Numbered from the stretch's first letter, positions 1 through 9,290 are shown. The stretch: 64,000 nt of DNA from Micavibrio aeruginosavorus ARL-13 (GCF_000226315.1 NC_016026.1:434001-498000), one strand, 5' to 3'. Notes: generated by a model not told the origin, from the sequence alone. A program made the numbers and translations.

Positions 1-33
1 GATGATCTGGGCACGCTGACGCATCGGCCTTAG
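1..33 (+). CDS. C-terminal tail of an upstream gene (partial)
   Basis: The first 33 bases read in frame 1 as ten codons ending in TAG, with codon use like the neighbouring genes. Only ten residues are visible, so no function can be given, and it could be a chance open frame at the window edge. It would lie on the same strand as the efflux operon that starts 200 bases later, separated from it by an inverted repeat. Confidence 0.35.
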   Translation, partial: DDLGTLTHRP

Positions 34-54
34 CAGCTCATTCCCTCCCTCATC

Positions 55-141
55 GTCATCCCCGCCTTGTGCGGGGATCAGGAAATGACCGGGAAAAACT
101 GGGGTTTGTGGCCCCGGATCCGCGCACAAGGCGGGGATGAC
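55..141. repeat. Intergenic palindromic repeat, 19-bp perfect arms
   Basis: Positions 55-73 and 123-141 are perfect reverse complements (arm GTCATCCCCGCCTTGTGCG), enclosing about 49 bases. The GTCATCCC...GGGATGAC termini recur in other intergenic palindromes of this window (26652-26729 and, more loosely, 4998-5077), which suggests a dispersed repeat family. There is no T-tract directly after the arm, so it does not look like a simple intrinsic terminator. Confidence 0.75.
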
Positions 142-234
142 AGCGGTAAACACGGGGCTTTGCCATGATTTCACCCCATATTTTCGCTATCCTTTTTTAA
201 CTGAAAAAGCGATTCGGCGTTATGGAAGGTTTTT

Positions 235-1422
235 GTGAGCGTAAACAGCCCCAAAAGACGACGATTTAAATTTGTTCTGATCACGTTGCTGGTTCTGGTT
301 GCCGTTGGTGCCGGGGCGTGGTTCGCGTGGAAGGCCCCGGCCAGCAAAAACCCCGCCGCCACCATGATGACGGTACAGGTGCAAACCACAACGGTCGATG
401 ATGTCGTGACCGCACAGGGTAAATTGGAACCGCGCGATTATGTCGATGTCGGCGCGCAGGTTTCTGGCCAGCTGGAAAAAATCCATTTCGAATTGGGCGA
501 TGTTGTGAAGGCCGGTGATTTACTCGCCGAAATTGATCCCGAAGTCTATGAAAAGCGCGTTGAGGCCGACGAGGCCGCGCTGAAACGTTTACAAGCCCAG
601 CGTCTGCAACAGGAAGCCAGCGTTTTACAGGCGCAACAAAAATTCGACCGCAATAAAAAATTGGTCAAAGACAAGGCTGTCAGCCAGGAAAATTTTCAGG
701 ACGCGGAAACGGCCCTGAAAATCGCACAGGCACAATTGGCCGCTTTGGATGCGCAAATTGCCGAAGCGCAATCGACATTAGAGGGCGATCAGGCGAATTT
801 GGGCTACACCAAAATCTATGCCCCGATGGATGGCACCGTCGTCGTGCAAAGCGTGCAGGAGGGCCAGACCCTCAATGCCAGCCAGCAGGCCCCAACCTTG
901 GTTCAATTGGCCAATCTGGATACCATGACCGTGCGGGCGCAAGTGGCCGAGGCGGATATTATGCGCCTGAAACCCGGTATGGATGTGTCTTTCACCACGC
1001 TGGGGTCGCAGGGGCGCACATGGACCGGGACCGTACGTCAGATTTTGCCCAGCCCCGAAACCATCAATGATGTTGTTCTTTATAACGTTCTTGTCGATGT
1101 TGATAACAAGGATCGTCAATTGATGACGGGCATGAGCACGCAAATGTTCTTCGCAATCAACAAGGCTGAAAATGTACTGGCGCTGCCGGTTTCCGCACTG
1201 GGTAAACGTGTGCCGGATCAGGATGGTGAAGATACGCTGGCCTATTCTGTGCGCGTTGTTCAAGGACGTAAGATTGAGGACCGCGCCGTGCAAATTGGTT
1301 TGATGAACCGCACGATGGCCGAAGTGAAATCCGGCCTGTCCGCTGGCGATGAAATCGCCCTGCCGTTGGCGGTGGCATCATCATCGTCCGGTGGCGGCTT
1401 CCGTGGCGGGCCGCGCCTATGA
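235..1422 (+). CDS. macA: MacA-like periplasmic adaptor of an efflux pump
   Basis: A 395-residue membrane fusion protein of the HlyD/MacA class. One N-terminal membrane segment (about residues 11-30) anchors it in the inner membrane. A lipoyl-like half-motif, a long heptad-rich coiled-coil hairpin (about 95-185, rich in Ala, Gln and Lys), the second lipoyl half and beta-barrel domains follow, and the C-terminus is Gly/Ser-rich. It would link the MacB pump to the outer-membrane factor encoded two genes downstream. The start is GTG, chosen because GGAAGG lies 5 bases upstream; the nearby ATG at 222 is out of frame. The stop overlaps the macB start (ATGA), showing tight translational coupling. 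The substrate cannot be told from sequence; macrolides, peptides or siderophores are known for the family. Confidence 0.9.
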   Translation: MSVNSPKRRRFKFVLITLLVLVAVGAGAWFAWKAPASKNPAATMMTVQVQTTTVDDVVTAQGKLEPRDYVDVGAQVSGQLEKIHFELGDVVKAGDLLAEIDPEVYEKRVEADEAALKRLQAQRLQQEASVLQAQQKFDRNKKLVKDKAVSQENFQDAETALKIAQAQLAALDAQIAEAQSTLEGDQANLGYTKIYAPMDGTVVVQSVQEGQTLNASQQAPTLVQLANLDTMTVRAQVAEADIMRLKPGMDVSFTTLGSQGRTWTGTVRQILPSPETINDVVLYNVLVDVDNKDRQLMTGMSTQMFFAINKAENVLALPVSALGKRVPDQDGEDTLAYSVRVVQGRKIEDRAVQIGLMNRTMAEVKSGLSAGDEIALPLAVASSSSGGGFRGGPRL

Positions 1423-3353
1423 GCGAGCCGTTGCTGCAGCTTTCGGGCCTGAGCCGTGTGTATGAAAGCGGCGACAGCATCGTCCGGGCGCTGGACCATA
1501 TCGACCTGACCATCCATGCCGGGGAATTTGTTGCCATTATGGGGCAATCGGGGTCCGGTAAATCCACATTGATGAATATTCTGGGGTGTCTGGATCGTCC
1601 GACGGGTGGCACATACCATGTGCTGGGGCGCGATGCGTCGGTGTTGGATGCTGATGAGCTGGCGGCGTTGCGCCGTGATACGTTCGGGTTTGTGTTCCAG
1701 CGTTATAATTTGCTGGCCACGGCCAGCGCGGCGGAAAATGTTGAAATTCCGGCCATCTATGCGGGTTTAAGCGTGGCCGATCGCCGGGCGCGGGCGCAGG
1801 AATTATTGTCGCGGCTGGGGCTGGGGGATCGGGCCGATCACCGTCCGTCGCAACTCTCCGGTGGGCAGCAACAGCGCGTGGCGATTGCCCGCGCATTGAT
1901 GAACAATCCCCCCGTCATTCTGGCCGACGAACCCACGGGTGCGCTGGATTCAAAAAGCGGGGCCGAGGTGATGGACCTGCTGAAATCCCTGCATGCCGAA
2001 GGGCGCACAGTGATTTTGATTACCCACGATGAAAAAGTGGCCGCCCACGCCAGACGCATCATCCGCATCAGCGATGGAAAAATCACGGATGACAGCGGTG
2101 ACGGCAAGGATGGCGTAACGACCATTGCGCCGCATGTGGACCGCAACGCCCATGCCAGCGTGATGGCGGACATCATGGAATCAACCAAAACGGCCATGCG
2201 GTCGTTGCGCGTGAATTTGTTCCGTACGGCGCTGACCCTGCTGGGCATTGTGATCGGTGTGGCCGCCGTTGTCACCATGCTGGCCATCGGGCAGGGCAGC
2301 AAGCAAAAGGTTCTGGATCAGATCGGGGCCATGGGCACCAATCTGCTGAACATTCGTCCCGGCGCACCCGGTGTGCGCAGCAGTGGTGATAATGCATCAT
2401 TAACCGTTGATGATGCCATGGCGTTGGTGGGCTTGCCCAATATCGATGTGGTGGTGCCGGAACGCTCGGGCCGGGCGACATTGCGTTTTGGCAATATTGA
2501 TTATTCCACAACGGTGCAGGGCGTGGGCGAGGGGTTTCCGCTGGCCCGCGACTGGCCCGTGGCGCGGGGCGCATTTTTTATGGACCGCGATGTGTCCACT
2601 TACGCCCCGGTTCTGGTGCTGGGGAAAACCGTGGCTGATATTTTATTCCCCGGTGGGGACGATCCGGTGGGGCGCTATGTTCTGGTTGGTAATATTCCGT
2701 TCCAGGTGATTGGCGTGATGGGGTCAAAAGGCGCGGCCCCGTGGGGCGGGGATCAGGATGATGCCGTGTTCGTCCCCTATACCACGGGCATGATCCGCCT
2801 GTTCGGGCAAAATTTCCTGAACAGCATTACCATCCGCGTTGGCGATATTGCGTTGATGGAGCAGACCGAGGCGGCGATTGGGCAAGTTCTGCTGCAGCGT
2901 CACGGCACCGAAGATTATCGTATTCGCAATACGGCCTCGATTCTGGCGGCGGCGACGGAAACGCAGAATACATTGACCATCCTGCTGGGCACGGTGGCGG
3001 CGATTTCGTTGCTGGTCGGTGGTATTGGCGTCATGAACATTATGCTGGTCAGCGTGACCGAACGCACGCGCGAAATCGGTATTCGTATGGCCACGGGGGC
3101 GCGCCGCCGCGATATTATGTTGCAATTCAATACCGAAGCCGCCGTGGTGTGCGGTGTCGGTGGTGTGCTGGGCCTGTTGGGCGGGTTTCTGGCCGGGTGG
3201 ATTGCGTCCTTGTTTCAAGTCACGGTGATTTTTACGGTGGCCCCGGCGGTTTTGGCGTTTACCTGTGCCTTTGTGACGGGCGTGTTGTTCGGCTACCTGC
3301 CCGCGCGTAAGGCTGCATGGCTGGACCCCGTCGTGGCCCTCAGTTCGGAGTGA
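1419..3353 (+). CDS. macB: MacB-like ABC exporter (ATPase fused to permease)
   Basis: A 644-residue fusion typical of MacB. The N-terminal ATPase has Walker [10 protein letters not shown] at residues 42-50, a Q-loop (FVFQRYNLL), the signature LSGGQQQR and Walker [13 protein letters not shown]. It is followed by the first transmembrane helix (about 265-285), a large periplasmic domain and three C-terminal helices, including the conserved stretch with [23 protein letters not shown]. The family acts as a mechanotransmission ATPase that drives periplasmic substrates through the MacA/TolC conduit rather than carrying them across the inner membrane. It overlaps macA by four bases and ends one base before the outer-membrane factor, so the three form one operon. 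Confidence 0.93.
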   Translation: MSEPLLQLSGLSRVYESGDSIVRALDHIDLTIHAGEFVAIMGQSGSGKSTLMNILGCLDRPTGGTYHVLGRDASVLDADELAALRRDTFGFVFQRYNLLATASAAENVEIPAIYAGLSVADRRARAQELLSRLGLGDRADHRPSQLSGGQQQRVAIARALMNNPPVILADEPTGALDSKSGAEVMDLLKSLHAEGRTVILITHDEKVAAHARRIIRISDGKITDDSGDGKDGVTTIAPHVDRNAHASVMADIMESTKTAMRSLRVNLFRTALTLLGIVIGVAAVVTMLAIGQGSKQKVLDQIGAMGTNLLNIRPGAPGVRSSGDNASLTVDDAMALVGLPNIDVVVPERSGRATLRFGNIDYSTTVQGVGEGFPLARDWPVARGAFFMDRDVSTYAPVLVLGKTVADILFPGGDDPVGRYVLVGNIPFQVIGVMGSKGAAPWGGDQDDAVFVPYTTGMIRLFGQNFLNSITIRVGDIALMEQTEAAIGQVLLQRHGTEDYRIRNTASILAAATETQNTLTILLGTVAAISLLVGGIGVMNIMLVSVTERTREIGIRMATGARRRDIMLQFNTEAAVVCGVGGVLGLLGGFLAGWIASLFQVTVIFTVAPAVLAFTCAFVTGVLFGYLPARKAAWLDPVVALSSE

Positions 3354-3354
3354 G

Positions 3355-4731
3355 ATGATGAAGCGTTTTTTATTGGCCTCCGTTGCCGCTCTGGCTCTGT
3401 CGTCCTGTTCGCTGACGCCTGATTACACGCGTCCCGACGTGGGTACGCCCACCGCGTGGCACATTGATGCCAAAACCGGTGTCAATGTAACGGCGGATTG
3501 GTGGGGCAATTTTAAATCGACGGAATTGAACGCGCTGATTATTCGCGCACTGGAAAACAACAATGATTTGCGCGCGGGCATTCACCGCATTGAACAGGCC
3601 CGCGCCAGCCTGAAAATCGCCGGGGCGGATATGTATCCATCCATCGATGGATCGGGCGGCGTATCGTGGTCGCGCAACAATCCGACCAGCGGCAAAACCA
3701 CATCGGAAAATTCTGGACGCGCCGGGTTTGGTGTGGCGTACGAGGTCGATTTATTCGGCGCCAATCAGGCAGCAATCGATGCCGCGGCCGCGAATGTCGA
3801 AGGGGTCGTTGCCGATCGGCAGGCCTTGGCCCTGACCGTGATGGGTGATGTGGCCACAACATACTTCACCATTCTGAATTTGAATGAACGGATTGGTATT
3901 GCCGAAAGCAATTTGAAAATTTCGCGCGAGGTTCTGCGGATCGTACAGGCGCGTGAGGATGCCGGGTCCGTTTCGGGGCTGGAAGTTGCCCAGCAAAAAA
4001 CAATCGTCGCCAATACCGAAGCCGGATTGTCCAGCATCCGGGAACAGCGCGTGAATGCGTATAATGCGCTGGCCGTGTTGTTGGGCCAACCACCGCAAAC
4101 GGTGGCGGTGCAGGCAAAGGATTTGTCGGGTGTGACCTTGCCCACCATCGCTGCGGGGCAACCCTCGGATCTGCTGATCCGTCGCCCGGATATTTACAGC
4201 GCCGAAATGGATTTAATCGCGGCCAATGCCAATATTGGTGCGGCCCGCGCGGCGTTTTACCCCTCGCTTAATCTGGGGCTGGATTGGTCCGTGGCGGCCA
4301 GCCCGCTGGGTGATCCGACAGCGACGGCGTTGTCGCTGGCCGCCGCCCTGACCGCGCCGATTTTCCAAGGTGGACGTTTGGAAGGTGGATTGGAACAAGC
4401 CACGGCCCGTCAAATGGAATTGGCCGAAACCTATCGCAAAACCGTTCTGGTCGCGTTCCAGGAGGTGGAGGATGCGCTGGCCGCAATCCGGTCCTCTGGC
4501 GAACGGCAAACGGCGCTGGATGTTGCGGCGACGGAATCGCGCCGCGCATGGGAATTGTCGGTGAAACAATATGACGCCGGGTTGATTGACTTCCAGACGC
4601 TGCTGGATGCGCAAAGATCCATGCTGTCTGCGGATGATACGGCGCGTTCGGCACGGCTGGCGACCTATACGGCGGCGATTACCCTGTTCCGGGCCTTGGG
4701 TGGCGGATGGGAATCGAGCGTAATGCGCTGA
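3355..4731 (+). CDS. Outer-membrane efflux lipoprotein, NodT/OprM type
   Basis: A 458-residue TolC-family outer-membrane factor. The signal peptide ends in the lipobox LSSC, which makes Cys18 the expected lipidated residue, and the following SLTPDYTRP is typical of NodT/OprM proteins. Two internally homologous halves with long Ala/Gln-rich helices match the TolC barrel-tunnel fold, and the conserved LLIRRPDI stretch is present near residue 275. It completes the MacAB pump and starts one base after the macB stop. The first two codons are both ATG, so the start may be three bases later. Downstream there is no clear terminator before the tRNA-Arg gene. Confidence 0.9.
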   Translation: MMKRFLLASVAALALSSCSLTPDYTRPDVGTPTAWHIDAKTGVNVTADWWGNFKSTELNALIIRALENNNDLRAGIHRIEQARASLKIAGADMYPSIDGSGGVSWSRNNPTSGKTTSENSGRAGFGVAYEVDLFGANQAAIDAAAANVEGVVADRQALALTVMGDVATTYFTILNLNERIGIAESNLKISREVLRIVQAREDAGSVSGLEVAQQKTIVANTEAGLSSIREQRVNAYNALAVLLGQPPQTVAVQAKDLSGVTLPTIAAGQPSDLLIRRPDIYSAEMDLIAANANIGAARAAFYPSLNLGLDWSVAASPLGDPTATALSLAAALTAPIFQGGRLEGGLEQATARQMELAETYRKTVLVAFQEVEDALAAIRSSGERQTALDVAATESRRAWELSVKQYDAGLIDFQTLLDAQRSMLSADDTARSARLATYTAAITLFRALGGGWESSVMR

Positions 4732-4828
4732 TTTTTCAGGGTGTTTTTGCTGGAATTGGGGGCTTTTCAAGATTTTGAATTGCCTTGGTTTGGGCTTTCT
4801 GTTAATCCTGTGCCGTCTTTTCGAAGAA

Positions 4829-4905
4829 GCGCTCGTAGCTCAGCTGGATAGAGTATTGGTTTCCGAAACCAAGGGTCGCAGGTTCAAGTCCTGCCGGGCG
4901 CGCCA
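4829..4905 (+). tRNA. tRNA-Arg(CCG)
   Basis: A 77-base cloverleaf. The acceptor strands GCGCTCG and CGGGCGC pair over 7 bp with one G-T pair. D-arm GCTC, anticodon stem TTGGT/ACCAA with loop TTCCGAA (anticodon CCG), T-arm with GGTTCAAGTCC and an encoded CCA end are all visible. It reads CGG arginine codons. Confidence 0.95.
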
Positions 4906-4974
4906 TTTCCCTTGGAAATGGTCGCCCTCTTATAAAAGGGTGGTTCGAACTTTGTTCGAACGGGCGCGCCATTT
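4895..4974 (+). repeat. Duplicated tRNA-Arg 3' end (possible integration scar)
   Basis: The last bases of tRNA-Arg plus a few downstream (CGGGCGCGCCATTT, 4895-4908) occur again at 4961-4974. The second copy is preceded by GTTCGAAC (4954-4961), which resembles a T-loop, and by a copy of the same octamer at 4943-4950. Direct repeats of a tRNA 3' end are what tyrosine-recombinase elements leave behind, but no integrase is present. The short interval could also be an eroded second tRNA gene. Confidence 0.5.
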
Positions 4975-4997
4975 TTCCCCATCATATAAATCGTATC

Positions 4998-5077
4998 CGT
5001 CACTCCGGCGAAGGCCGGAGTCCATGGGATAGAGTGTATGGATACCGGCCCCATGAATTTTTGGCGCCGGTATGACG
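4998..5077. repeat. Composite palindromic intergenic repeat
   Basis: Outer arms CGTCA (4998-5002) and TGACG (5073-5077) enclose two hairpins: 5002-5021 with 8-bp arms ACTCCGGC/GCCGGAGT around GAAG, and 5042-5073 with arms ATACCGGC/GCCGGTAT. It sits just after the 3' end of the ubiB-like gene on the opposite strand and may also stop transcription from either side, though it lacks a good T-tract. Confidence 0.65.
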
Positions 5078-5087
5078 TAAAAGGGGA

Positions 5088-6464
5088 TTAGTGTGATTGG
5101 TTTAATCCAGCTTTTTTCAACGCGGCCTTCTGGCGTTTCTCCAGCGCGGCTACATCGAAATCGGCAATCATCTCGTTAAACAAACGGTGCCAGTTTACTT
5201 CCGCTTTCAAATGCAGGAAGACGGAACCCAATCCCAATGCGGCGCGATCCATAAACACGAATTCACGCGGGACAGTCACACCGCCGAGGGAGCGCAGGCG
5301 TTCATGCACTTCGGTTGCGGTTTCGCGGCCATAGATGCCGTTGGTCACTTCGCCAATCGGGCGGACGCGGTCTTCCATCACCGGGCCATACAGGAATTTG
5401 GCCCAGATATTGAGCGTTTCAATGTGGCCCTTGGACAGGTTGTTGAAACCCCATGTTTCATAGGCGTGCACAGCGCGGGCCGTGTCGTCGTTCATCAGCG
5501 CGTGATACAGGTCGATGACGCCGCCAATAAATTTCGGCGGGAAGACGCGGACACATCCAAAATCCATCAGATTAATGGACAGGTCGTCACGCACTGTATA
5601 ATTGCCCAGATGCGGATCGCCGTGGATCACGCCGTAATAATACAGCGGCACATACCACGCCCGGAACATGTTCAGGGCAATCTGATTGCGTTGATCCGCG
5701 TGGGCGTCGACGTAATCCAGAATCTTTTCGCCATCCAACCATGTGGCGGTCAGTAAACGGTCCGTCGATAAATCGTCAATCACCCGCGGAACATGCACGG
5801 CCTTCTCATCCGCCAGCATATTGCCGTAGAGTTTGCAGTGGCGGGCTTCCAGCGCGTAATCCATTTCTTCGAACAATCGGGCGGACAGTTCGTCATGGAT
5901 GTATTTCGTTGAAATCGCCTTGTCGTGTTTTTCGTACAGCGAGAAGATCAGTTTCAGCTGGTTTAAATCCGCCTGAATCACCGACTGCATGTCGGGGTAT
6001 TGCAGTTTGCAGGCCACGCGCGTGCCATCATGCAAAACGGCGCGGTGCACTTGGCCCAGGCTGGCGGCGGCGGCGGCGTCATGTTCGAACGATTTGAATT
6101 GGCTTTCCCAATCGGCACCCAATTCCGTTTTCATCCGGCGGCGCACGAAGGGCCAGCCCATTGGCGGCGCGTTGGATTGCAGCTGGCGCAGGGCGTTGGC
6201 ATATTCGGGGGGCAGAGCCTCCGGGATCGTCGCCAGAATTTGCCCGACCTTCATCAACGGCCCTTTCAGGCCACCCAGAGCCAGCAGGAGTTCCTCGGCG
6301 TGCTTTTCCCGCTCAATCTTCAGGCCCAGATAGCGTTCGCCCGCAACTTTCGCGGCCAACCCGGCCATCGCGCCAGAGACTTTGGCGTAACGGGCCGCGC
6401 GGCTGGCGATTTTGCTGCCGCCGTCGCCGGATTTTTTCGATTTGTTTTTCGGATCATGTGCCAT
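5088..6464 (-). CDS. ABC1/UbiB-family atypical kinase
   Basis: A 458-residue member of the ABC1 (UbiB/ADCK/COQ8) protein-kinase-like family. Family hallmarks are all visible: KVGQ at residues 72-75, the Ala-rich nucleotide loop AAAAASLGQV at 130-139 in place of the Gly-rich loop, the lysine in ACKLQYP (K153), the catalytic loop HGDPHLGNY at 281-289 and DFG at 301-303. The family has ATPase activity needed for ubiquinone biosynthesis or lipid homeostasis. There is no C-terminal pair of membrane helices as in E. coli UbiB, so it resembles the shorter ABC1 group. It is divergent from a COQ9-family gene 141 bases away, which supports a role in quinone metabolism. Confidence 0.88.
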   Translation of the reverse strand: MAHDPKNKSKKSGDGGSKIASRAARYAKVSGAMAGLAAKVAGERYLGLKIEREKHAEELLLALGGLKGPLMKVGQILATIPEALPPEYANALRQLQSNAPPMGWPFVRRRMKTELGADWESQFKSFEHDAAAAASLGQVHRAVLHDGTRVACKLQYPDMQSVIQADLNQLKLIFSLYEKHDKAISTKYIHDELSARLFEEMDYALEARHCKLYGNMLADEKAVHVPRVIDDLSTDRLLTATWLDGEKILDYVDAHADQRNQIALNMFRAWYVPLYYYGVIHGDPHLGNYTVRDDLSINLMDFGCVRVFPPKFIGGVIDLYHALMNDDTARAVHAYETWGFNNLSKGHIETLNIWAKFLYGPVMEDRVRPIGEVTNGIYGRETATEVHERLRSLGGVTVPREFVFMDRAALGLGSVFLHLKAEVNWHRLFNEMIADFDVAALEKRQKAALKKAGLNQSH

Positions 6465-6605
6465 GGGTGCAATGTGGCGGGACTGACAAAAAAGTCCAGC
6501 CTTATTTCCCGTTTATATCCATAATTTCACTGATTTATGGCTTGAAAAGCGGGCTGGGGCACGCCACTCTAACTCTCTGAAATATATAAACGGACGGCTT
6601 TTCCC

Positions 6606-7238
6606 ATGACCCGCCAGATTGATACGCACCGCGACCATATCCTGCTCACCGGACTGCCCGATGTGGTGTTTGATGGCTGGGCGGTGTCCACCTTTGAAAC
6701 CGCGTTGAAAAATGCGGGCGAAGACCCTGCGCTGGTGCGGGCGGTGTTTCCGGGCGGCGTGGCCGATATCGTGGCCCATTTTTCCGATTGGGCCGACGTG
6801 TCGATGATTGATGCGCTGGCCGATATCACGCCCGAAGAACTGCGCGTGCGCGATCGTATCCGCGCGGCGTTGCTGGCCCGGTTCAACGGCCTGGCCCCGT
6901 GGAAGGAACAGGTCCGCATGGCCTCGACATGGTGGGCGGTGCCGGGACGGCAGACGATGGCCGCCAAATGCGTCTGGCGCACGGCGGATTGCATCTGGGA
7001 CTGGGCGGGCGATATTGCCACGGATTACAACCGCTATACGAAACGGGCGTTGTTGTGTGGTGTTCTGACATCGTCCACGGTGGCATGGCTGAACCATTCC
7101 GGCGATGATGACGCGGCGCTGGAAGAGTTTATTGATCGTCGCATCGACCGTATTATGACGCTCGGGAAAATGATGGGCCGCATCATGCCCGGTAAGAAAG
7201 ATAATAATAAAAGATCCGGGAAGGGACATTCGGCATGA
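6606..7238 (+). CDS. COQ9 family protein
   Basis: A 210-residue protein resembling the COQ9 family found in alphaproteobacteria and mitochondria, a TetR-like helical fold that binds lipids and in mitochondria assists COQ7 in ubiquinone hydroxylation. The conserved core with MASTWWAVPGRQ, the following tryptophan-rich segment ending in DWAGDIATDYNRYTKR, and the TVAWLNH stretch are present. The C-terminus is basic. It is divergent from the ABC1 kinase gene, so two quinone-related genes share one control region. Its stop overlaps the next start (ATGA-type, 4 bases), so it is probably co-transcribed with the DotI/IcmL-like gene, whose link to quinones is not obvious. Confidence 0.85.
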   Translation: MTRQIDTHRDHILLTGLPDVVFDGWAVSTFETALKNAGEDPALVRAVFPGGVADIVAHFSDWADVSMIDALADITPEELRVRDRIRAALLARFNGLAPWKEQVRMASTWWAVPGRQTMAAKCVWRTADCIWDWAGDIATDYNRYTKRALLCGVLTSSTVAWLNHSGDDDAALEEFIDRRIDRIMTLGKMMGRIMPGKKDNNKRSGKGHSA

Positions 7239-8017
7239 ATAAAAACGCCATGCGTACCGTTGTATTATCCGTTGCGGTTGCCGGAATGCTGGGGGGCGCA
7301 CTGCCCGCCCATGCCAGCAACACCCTGCCGCCCGGTGCGCAGCCTGTTGCGGAAAAAGCCGGTTTTTTCGAATCCATCGGGGCGAAAATCAAGGCCATGT
7401 TCCCGCAATATTTTCAGGATCGTGACACCAGTGCCGCGCCTGCTGAAACATTGCGCGCCCCCTTTGCTGACCCCAGCCTGCCCCCCGTAACGCCGACGCC
7501 GTTGATGCAATTTGGTATTGGTGTCAGTGAACTGGATAAAACCGCCGGAAAGAACCTGGATGTTCCGCACCGGAACCAGGATGAATTGGCCAAGTGGCTG
7601 GATCGTGCCGTGGCCGAAACCATGTCGTTCAGTCCCGCTTCCTATCCCGATCATATTAAACATCTGGCCACGGGCTTTACGCCCGAAGGGTTGGCGCAGT
7701 TCCAGGCCTGGGTCCAGAATGCCAACCTGATTCAGGCGATGGAAACCGGCCATCTGCAGATGAATGGTTTTGTTCAGGAGGCGCCGTTCCTTCTGAACGA
7801 AGGGGTTGTGAACGGGCGGTATCGCTGGTTGTTTGAAATTCCGGTGATGATCAGCTTTTTCGACAAGGACGTGAAGTTCATGAAAAGCTCGACCCAGATC
7901 AAGGAAACACGCCGCCTGTTGGTCCGCCTGCAAATCGGGCGTGTGGCGTCGGGTGGTCTGGAAAATGGCGTTTTAATCGAAACATGGGAAGTCTACGCCA
8001 ATACGCGTAAAAACTGA
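7235..8017 (+). CDS. Secreted DotI/IcmL-like periplasmic protein
   Basis: A 260-residue protein with a signal peptide likely cleaved after AHA (residues 25-27). From about residue 105 to the end it has the layout of the DotI/IcmL/TraM family: a W near the start of the domain, an MSFSPASYPDHIKHLATGF-like segment, then FTPEGLAQFQAWVQNANLIQ, and a closing NGRYRWLFEIPVMISF strand. DotI is an inner-membrane component of type IVB secretion systems with a periplasmic domain; here the N-terminus looks cleavable rather than a lasting anchor. No other type IVB gene lies in the window. It overlaps the COQ9 gene by four bases and precedes an amidohydrolase by 7. The family assignment is by pattern recognition; the function is unknown. 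Confidence 0.65.
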   Translation: MNKNAMRTVVLSVAVAGMLGGALPAHASNTLPPGAQPVAEKAGFFESIGAKIKAMFPQYFQDRDTSAAPAETLRAPFADPSLPPVTPTPLMQFGIGVSELDKTAGKNLDVPHRNQDELAKWLDRAVAETMSFSPASYPDHIKHLATGFTPEGLAQFQAWVQNANLIQAMETGHLQMNGFVQEAPFLLNEGVVNGRYRWLFEIPVMISFFDKDVKFMKSSTQIKETRRLLVRLQIGRVASGGLENGVLIETWEVYANTRKN

Positions 8018-8024
8018 TCAGGCG

Positions 8025-8843
8025 ATGCGTTCTTTGCTTCAGGCGGGCGATCCGCCTCCCGTTGAAATTCTCAATCCTGATGGACGCAGTGACTGCATCC
8101 TGATCTGCGAACATGCGGGGGCGGTGGTGCCGGCCGCCCTGGGGCGTATGGGGCTGGACGACGATGATTTTGGTCGTCATTACGCTGTGGATATTGGTGC
8201 GCGCGGTGTGACGGAACATCTCTCCCGTCTGTTGGATGCGCCTGCGATTGTCGCGACCTATTCCCGTCTGGTGGTGGATATTAATCGCACCATTGATCAC
8301 GAAACGACATTTCCGGTGACGGGCGAGGGCAAGCCCATTCCCGGGAATGTGGGATTGAGCGATGCTGACAAGGCACAGCGTATCAATGAAATCTACAAAC
8401 CGTTTGATCGGGCGGTGCAGGATGTGATGAATTCCGTTCTGGATCACGGCGGCCGCCCGATGTTGCTGGCGGTGCACAGCTACACCCCCGTCTTTTTCGG
8501 AACGCCGCGCCCCTGGGAATGTGCCGTGCTGTGGCGCGAGGATTGGCCCATGTCCCGGGCTATGCTGGGCCATTTACAAGCGCTGGGTCTGAACGTGGGG
8601 GACAACGAACCCTATGACAGCCGGAAACAATGTTTCGGCACGCTCGATCGCCATGCCGGGGGCCATGGCGACGGGGCGGACGGGGCGTTTTTATGGCCCC
8701 ATGCTTTGGTAGAAATTCGTAACAACCTGATCCAAAACGATAAAGACCAGCAATCCTGGGCCGAAATTCTGGCCAATGTGGTGCATAAAATTATGGCGGA
8801 TGAATCGAATCGCGGCCTTCCGCCCGACACCCCCTTGGGTTAA
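8025..8843 (+). CDS. N-formylglutamate amidohydrolase family protein
   Basis: A 272-residue member of the N-formylglutamate deformylase family. The N-terminal ILICEHAGAVVP (His30), the following GARGVTEHLSRLL and the YSRLVVDINR motif match family metal-binding and active-site segments, and LLAVHSYTPVF gives a further conserved His. In histidine degradation the family turns N-formylglutamate into formate and glutamate, but no other hut gene is nearby, and many stand-alone members have unassigned substrates. It starts 7 bases after the DotI/IcmL-like gene, so the three genes from 6606 probably form an operon. Confidence 0.87.
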   Translation: MRSLLQAGDPPPVEILNPDGRSDCILICEHAGAVVPAALGRMGLDDDDFGRHYAVDIGARGVTEHLSRLLDAPAIVATYSRLVVDINRTIDHETTFPVTGEGKPIPGNVGLSDADKAQRINEIYKPFDRAVQDVMNSVLDHGGRPMLLAVHSYTPVFFGTPRPWECAVLWREDWPMSRAMLGHLQALGLNVGDNEPYDSRKQCFGTLDRHAGGHGDGADGAFLWPHALVEIRNNLIQNDKDQQSWAEILANVVHKIMADESNRGLPPDTPLG

Positions 8844-8932
8844 GATCGCCCCGTTAACCACCATCTGTGACCGCAGGCGACCTGTTTTATGCAAACGGGC
8901 TCCGGTCCTTGTATTTGTAACGGGATTTGAAA

Positions 8933-9220
8933 ATGGCAGAAGCACAATTGAAAAGCGTTGGGTCCGATGATGGCACACGCGAAGTGGATGGCGTGACGGG
9001 CAAGCGCCTGAAGGCGTTTATTGAGCGTCTGGAACGCTTGGAAGAAGAAAAATCCGCGCTGGCCGAAGATATCAAGGACGTTTACGCAGAATCCAAAGCT
9101 GTTGGTTTTGACACCAAAACCATTCGCAAAATTATCCGCATGCGCAAAGTGGCGTTGGATAAACGCCGCGAAGAAGAAATGCTGCTGGAAACATACAAAG
9201 CCGCGCTTGGTATGGAATAA
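8933..9220 (+). CDS. gapR: GapR-like nucleoid-associated protein (DUF2312)
   Basis: A 95-residue, highly charged, helical protein of the DUF2312 family. Conserved features are a coiled coil (RLKAFIERLERLEEEKSALAED) and the motif KAVGFDTKTIRKIIRMRK. In Caulobacter, GapR binds overtwisted AT-rich DNA ahead of replication forks and highly expressed genes. The ATG at 8933 was chosen over a TTG six bases upstream, since homologues start with a short acidic leader. A strong intrinsic terminator follows at 9259-9290. Confidence 0.88.
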   Translation: MAEAQLKSVGSDDGTREVDGVTGKRLKAFIERLERLEEEKSALAEDIKDVYAESKAVGFDTKTIRKIIRMRKVALDKRREEEMLLETYKAALGME

Positions 9221-9258
9221 TTGCTTTCTTTGCATTCGGTGTAAAAACCGACACAATA

Positions 9259-9290
9259 AAGGCCGGGGTGATCCCCGGCCTTTGCTTTTT
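9259..9290 (+). terminator. Intrinsic terminator after gapR
   Basis: The perfect inverted repeat GGCCGGGG/CCCCGGCC (9261-9280, loop TGAT) is followed by TTTGCTTTTT. It separates gapR from the ligase-like gene. Confidence 0.85.
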
